Below, one piece after another: positions 60,627 to 64,000 of a stretch of 64,000 nt of DNA. Numbering within the stretch: position 1 is the stretch's first letter; the number at the start of each line of letters is the position of its first letter. The stretch spans positions 22,600-86,599 of the forward strand of contig JAFXTE010000077.1 in assembly GCA_017525245.1 (NCBI GenBank), given 5' to 3'. The notes beneath the pieces were generated by a model, which searched no databases, was not told where the DNA came from, and saw nothing but the letters and a program-made list of their open reading frames with translations. A program made the position numbers and the translations under genes. The DNA comes from Bacteroidales bacterium (lineage in GTDB: Bacteria; Bacteroidota; Bacteroidia; Bacteroidales; WCHB1-69).

Positions 60627-60654
60627 GTAGGGGTGAATAATCATTCGTCCCTAC
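60627..60654 (+). repeat. REP-like 28-nt hairpin (copy 3)
   Basis: Left arm GTAGGGGTGAAT, loop AATC, right arm ATTCGTCCCTAC (12 pairs, two G-U); a TTTTTT run follows at 60656, so it can also act as a terminator for fumC. Confidence 0.7.
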
Positions 60655-60663
60655 ATTTTTTTA

Positions 60664-60723
60664 TCGTTTCGTCGTTTCATCGTTTCATCGTTTCATCGTT
60701 TCATCGCCTCATCGCCTCATCGC
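60664..60723 (+). repeat. TTTCATCG octamer array
   Basis: TTTCGTCG/TTTCATCG/CCTCATCG units repeated about seven times, up to the stop of the porin gene. Confidence 0.9.
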
Positions 60724-62628
60724 CTAATCATAGAACTTCCAGTTCACTCCCACCTCGAAGTTCCTCCCTTGCATCGGGTATCCAGGTGTGGTGATGTAGC
60801 GGAAGCTCAGGAGTCCGGCGATTAGATTGCCTCCGCGCACGAAGAACGAGATGCGCTTCACGCGAAGGGCAAGGTGTGCGTTGATATACAGGTAGTTGCC
60901 AGTGATGATATACTGTTGGGCATAGAATTGGTGCAAGACGGGGTTGTAGCCGTCGGCATAGTACTTCGTGTTATAGAACAAGTCCACACCGACTTGGAAA
61001 CGCAGCCGTTTCTTGAAGATACGAGTGGTGTAAAGAGCCCCTAACTTTCCGGCAAAAAGCGGTATGGCAATCACCTTGTTGGTGGCATGTTGTAGAGCCA
61101 GTTGCGCGTCTAAGCAGAAGTGCTTGGTCCGTACGGGCGCATAAAGCATCAACTGAACCACTTGGAAAGGCTTCTCCAGTTGGATTGGATCGAAATTGTT
61201 GTCAAGGTAAATATAGCGTCCCGCATTGATGAAATTGAACGAGGCCTTATAGTTGAAAATCGTCCAATAGAAACCTGTTTTGAAGAAATTCTGTTTTCTC
61301 CAATCATTCGTCCAGAAATTGTTGTTTCCGAGATAGTTGCTGAAGATGTAGTCGGGCGAGAGACGGCTGAAAGTGGCATCAAGGCCAATGTAATGTTGCT
61401 GCTTTTTGTTGATGGTGAATCGGAATCCAGCATAGGCCAGTGCGTCATTTTGGGTGTATTTGAACAGATTGTAGGAGACGAGGCCATAGATTTCCCAGAC
61501 TTTGAACAGACGGATAGTGGTGCGTGCGAACAAACAGAGGCTGTTGTCCTGCATTCGCGGACTTACAGCATTCACATATTCGTGACGCAGACCGCCGGCG
61601 ATTCTGAGAAAATAGGACTGGTCACCTATGGTGTCTGTCGGACCAAAATTGGACAGTTGCACGGTGTTGGCAATGGAGTAGTATTGGATGGAGTCGTTGG
61701 TAGTGTCTGTATTTATGAAATAACGGTCTCGGTAAAACATGTTATTCAGATCGTAATCGGAGAAATGGCTGGAGACGTGATTGAATTCAAAAGTATGGCT
61801 GAGAGTTCCGAAATATCGGTCTTTTTTATCTTTGATATTGAAATAGTTAGTGATTTGCAAAGCATGTGTGTTGATTTTAGAGTTGCCGTTGCTGAACATC
61901 ACCGGAAAGCTGGTCAGGTCGTAAGTGATAGTTGAGTCGTGCCGCGGATCACGGTCGGTGAAGTCTGGACTGTATTGCAATCCACCGTTCTCAGAGAACT
62001 TGCCGTGGTTGAAGATGTATGCCAGTAAAAAACCGTAAATCTTCTTGGGCGTTTCGTATCTTAAAGTGGCGTCAAGGGACAAACGGTTGACCTCCTGATG
62101 GATAAAGTAGCCTTTGTCGCTTGTCGCATCCAAATTCACAGCGAAATTGACTTGTCGGATACGCTGGGCATGAGTGGCCCGAAGGTCAAAAGCAGTGAGA
62201 AACGTATAGGAGAAATCCAGATTGGTGAAAGACGGCGTGACATCATAAATCTTCAAATTCGACATCTTCTTGAAATAGAGCGGATAGGGTAGGCTGAGCA
62301 TGGAGAAACCGCACGGCTTTTGGATGTCGAAAATCATGGATTTGTGCGCCTGACCATTAATGCCGAGGGACTGGTAGAGGTTCTCAATTCGTAGGAGTGG
62401 ATCGTATTCCGAAATGTGGAAGAGGGTGGTGTCAATGACGGTGTAGCGCAAAGGGAGAAACTGAGTGGCTGGCCATGGCGCATATCGGGTGGGGGAGTAG
62501 TCAGGGGAAATTGCCATGGCGGAGTCTATTTTCGGGGTGTCATTCTGCTGTTCCTGTGCGCAGACAGTCATCCCCCAAAAAAGGAAAGTGCCTAACAGTA
62601 ATATGTATATTATTGGTTTACAATTCAT
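60724..62628 (-). CDS. Putative porin (Porin_10 type)
   Basis: 634 aa with signal peptide (1-24). A short N-terminal part, then alternating strands through to the C-terminal FEVGVNWKFYD, a terminal aromatic typical of outer-membrane barrels. The N-terminal pattern (YDPLLRIENLYQSLGINGQAHKSM) and length fit the Bacteroidota Porin_10 family. Substrate unknown. Confidence 0.85.
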   Translation of the reverse strand: MNCKPIIYILLLGTFLFWGMTVCAQEQQNDTPKIDSAMAISPDYSPTRYAPWPATQFLPLRYTVIDTTLFHISEYDPLLRIENLYQSLGINGQAHKSMIFDIQKPCGFSMLSLPYPLYFKKMSNLKIYDVTPSFTNLDFSYTFLTAFDLRATHAQRIRQVNFAVNLDATSDKGYFIHQEVNRLSLDATLRYETPKKIYGFLLAYIFNHGKFSENGGLQYSPDFTDRDPRHDSTITYDLTSFPVMFSNGNSKINTHALQITNYFNIKDKKDRYFGTLSHTFEFNHVSSHFSDYDLNNMFYRDRYFINTDTTNDSIQYYSIANTVQLSNFGPTDTIGDQSYFLRIAGGLRHEYVNAVSPRMQDNSLCLFARTTIRLFKVWEIYGLVSYNLFKYTQNDALAYAGFRFTINKKQQHYIGLDATFSRLSPDYIFSNYLGNNNFWTNDWRKQNFFKTGFYWTIFNYKASFNFINAGRYIYLDNNFDPIQLEKPFQVVQLMLYAPVRTKHFCLDAQLALQHATNKVIAIPLFAGKLGALYTTRIFKKRLRFQVGVDLFYNTKYYADGYNPVLHQFYAQQYIITGNYLYINAHLALRVKRISFFVRGGNLIAGLLSFRYITTPGYPMQGRNFEVGVNWKFYD

Positions 62629-62660
62629 TACAAAACGAGGTGAATTCTTTTTTCTTGTCG

Positions 62661-62690
62661 CAAATGTACATAAATTACAAATACATCAAA
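62661..62690 (-). promoter_or_regulatory. Promoter of the porin gene
   Basis: TACATTTG (62661-62668, minus strand) with TTTG (62687-62690) 18 bp upstream, 32 bp before the ATG. Confidence 0.55.
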
Positions 62691-62761
62691 CGAATGTTTT
62701 TCCTTGTAGAAATGCAATGCTTTGTGTACCAATTTGTTTAAGCGGAACGAATGTCAAATGT

Positions 62762-63625
62762 TTATCCGAACATTTCCCACAAGGTCAGCATTTTGTACAC
62801 CAGTGTGGCTGCGAGTACATCAGATACTTTGCTGTCGGCCTGCGGGCACAGCTCCACCACATCGAAGCCCACCACATTTTTGTTGCGGAATACTTTTTCG
62901 AAGAATTGTAGGGTGGGGTACCATTGCATACCGCCGGGCAGTGGGGTCCCGGTGGCAGGCAATATTGAAGGATCGAAGCCGTCGAGATCAACGGTGATAT
63001 AGACGTTGTCGGTGAGCCGGTCCACAGCCTTTTCCATCCAGTCTTCCTTATTGTGAATGAGGTGTGCGTAGAAGATGTTCTCGGGTACCACGCTGGGCAG
63101 TTCTTCAGAGCAGACGTTGCGGATGCCCACCTGCACCACACGGGCGTGTTCCTGAGCGCGGCGCATGACGCAGGCATGGTTGTAGATGGAGTCGTGGTAG
63201 CTGTCACGCAGGTCCGCGTGTGCGTCAATCTGCAAGACCGAAAGGTTGTCGTGACACTCAGCCATGGCCTGGATAGCACCTACCGACACTGAATGCTCGC
63301 CACCCAACAAAATGGTGCGTTTTCCCATGTCCATAAAGTGTCTCATCCGGTCATGCACAGATTTTACCATTGAGTCTGGAGACTTAAAGTTGTACTTGTG
63401 ATAATCCGTATAAATTCCTGAAACAGAGGCATCATATTGGAGTTGAATATCGTACAATTCCAGACTGTCAGAAGCATCCAGAATGGCTTGCGGTCCTTTA
63501 TCCGCCCCCTTCACGAAAGTGCTGGTGCCGTCGTAGGGCACACCCAAAATCACATAGCGGGCATTCTCCAGCTCATATAGCCGTTCATCGTCCATATCCA
63601 GAAAATGGGTCATTTTTTTTATCAT
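62762..63625 (-). CDS. speB: Agmatinase
   Basis: 287 aa ureohydrolase. GGEHSVSVG (about 105-113), DAHADLRDSYH with Mn2+ ligands, TVDLDGFDPSILPATGTPLPGG (about 217-238; read in parts). Converts agmatine to putrescine and urea. The start lies 14 bp after the nuclease-family gene. Confidence 0.92.
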   Translation of the reverse strand: MIKKMTHFLDMDDERLYELENARYVILGVPYDGTSTFVKGADKGPQAILDASDSLELYDIQLQYDASVSGIYTDYHKYNFKSPDSMVKSVHDRMRHFMDMGKRTILLGGEHSVSVGAIQAMAECHDNLSVLQIDAHADLRDSYHDSIYNHACVMRRAQEHARVVQVGIRNVCSEELPSVVPENIFYAHLIHNKEDWMEKAVDRLTDNVYITVDLDGFDPSILPATGTPLPGGMQWYPTLQFFEKVFRNKNVVGFDVVELCPQADSKVSDVLAATLVYKMLTLWEMFG

Positions 63626-63639
63626 AACGGGTTGAATTG

Positions 63640-64000
63640 TTAACGAATAGTAGTCTCTTCTACCACCTTCCAGCTCTCAATCCGGCGCGTCTCGGAGGAG
63701 AAGTTCACCCCGATTTTGTAGAGCTTGCGCGGGTCGTGGGCGAAGGACAAGGCGTACTCCCTCTCCTCAATCTGCTCCAACGCCTCCTCGACGGATTTGT
63801 CCAACTTGAACTCGAAGAGGTAGATGTAGTCGGCGGTCTGCACCACCATGTCCATGCGACCGTCGGAAGTGTGTCGCTCGGTCTCCGTGTAGAAGCCCAA
63901 CATTTGGAAGATGAGGCTCACGGCATTGTGGAAGTAGAGCTCCGCATCTCCGGCGATTTGGTAGTCTTGGTTGGCGAACAGGGACTCCAAACGTGCCATG
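63640..64000 (-). CDS. C-terminal end of a PDDEXK_9 nuclease-family protein (cut by window edge)
   Basis: At least 119 aa reading off the edge. The stretch TERHTSDGRMDMVVQT, followed by YLFEFKLDKS, is the D...ExK core of the PD-(D/E)xK domain that ends AAA-ATPase-like proteins common in Bacteroidota (family of about 500 aa). The ATG at 63999 is probably internal and the real start is outside. Function of the family is not known. Confidence 0.8.
   Translation of the reverse strand, partial: MARLESLFANQDYQIAGDAELYFHNAVSLIFQMLGFYTETERHTSDGRMDMVVQTADYIYLFEFKLDKSVEEALEQIEEREYALSFAHDPRKLYKIGVNFSSETRRIESWKVVEETTIR

Overview
The window is a chromosomal segment of a Bacteroidota bacterium, most probably order Bacteroidales. 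The signs are: repeated TAnnTTTG promoter -7 boxes just upstream of starts; family-specific genes (DUF3276 PUR-type protein, DUF3822, DUF5683, DUF853 ATPase, Porin_10, PrsW, the long LepB, DUF349 repeats); a type IX secretion C-terminal domain; and the chromosomal parA-parB-DUF5683-dapB-lepB neighbourhood. No genus can be named from the sequence alone.

Region 1 (55-11,169, minus strand) is a tightly packed eight-gene operon, visibly richer in A+T than what follows: DUF4007 protein, 1078-aa P-loop ATPase, DndC-like PAPS-reductase-fold protein, small acidic protein, PLD-nuclease/SF2-helicase fusion, 77-aa protein, DndD/Rad50-like ATPase with a CxxC hook, and a 188-aa protein. DndC-like and DndD-like genes in the order seen in DNA phosphorothioation clusters, plus a fused nuclease-helicase, point to a phosphorothioation-type modification and restriction (phage defence) system of unusual composition. 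No recognisable DndB, DndE or cysteine desulfurase is present. This is the best candidate for an undescribed system.

Region 2 (11.3-25 kb): a lipoprotein, a WYL regulator with a palindromic operator candidate, xseA, the YqgE/AlgH gene, a secreted T9SS amidase, pyrK and pyrD, a PCMD-type secreted protein, an outer-membrane barrel, an ECF sigma factor with a putative anti-sigma protein, and yidC. Region 3 (25.6-32.9 kb): PUR protein, parA, parB, DUF5683, a thioredoxin-family protein, a RelE-like toxin-antitoxin pair, dapB, lepB and tRNA-Val(UAC). Region 4 (33-41.1 kb): outer-membrane protein, pth, rsmD, DUF3822, a membrane-anchored protein, deoxynucleoside kinase, folK, a 49-aa ORF, HerA-like ATPase, ansA, cutC. 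Region 5 (41.1-51.7 kb): SGNH/MBOAT O-acyltransferase pair, a transglutaminase-like protein, a beta-helix protein, rnz, a beta-propeller protein, a flippase. Region 6 (51.9-64 kb): DUF349 protein, DUF2147, Hsp15-like S4 protein, PrsW, ECF sigma factor with a glycosyltransferase, tgt, fumC, a Porin_10 protein, speB and the end of a PDDEXK nuclease-family gene cut by the window edge.

Two non-coding patterns run through the core part. Short tandem repeats (6-8 nt units) fill many intergenic gaps; one heptamer family abuts start codons in the same orientation at five genes. Three 28-nt hairpins begin with GTAG and end with CTAC, resembling REP elements. Everything was read by eye: family names rest on recognised motifs, not on database searches.
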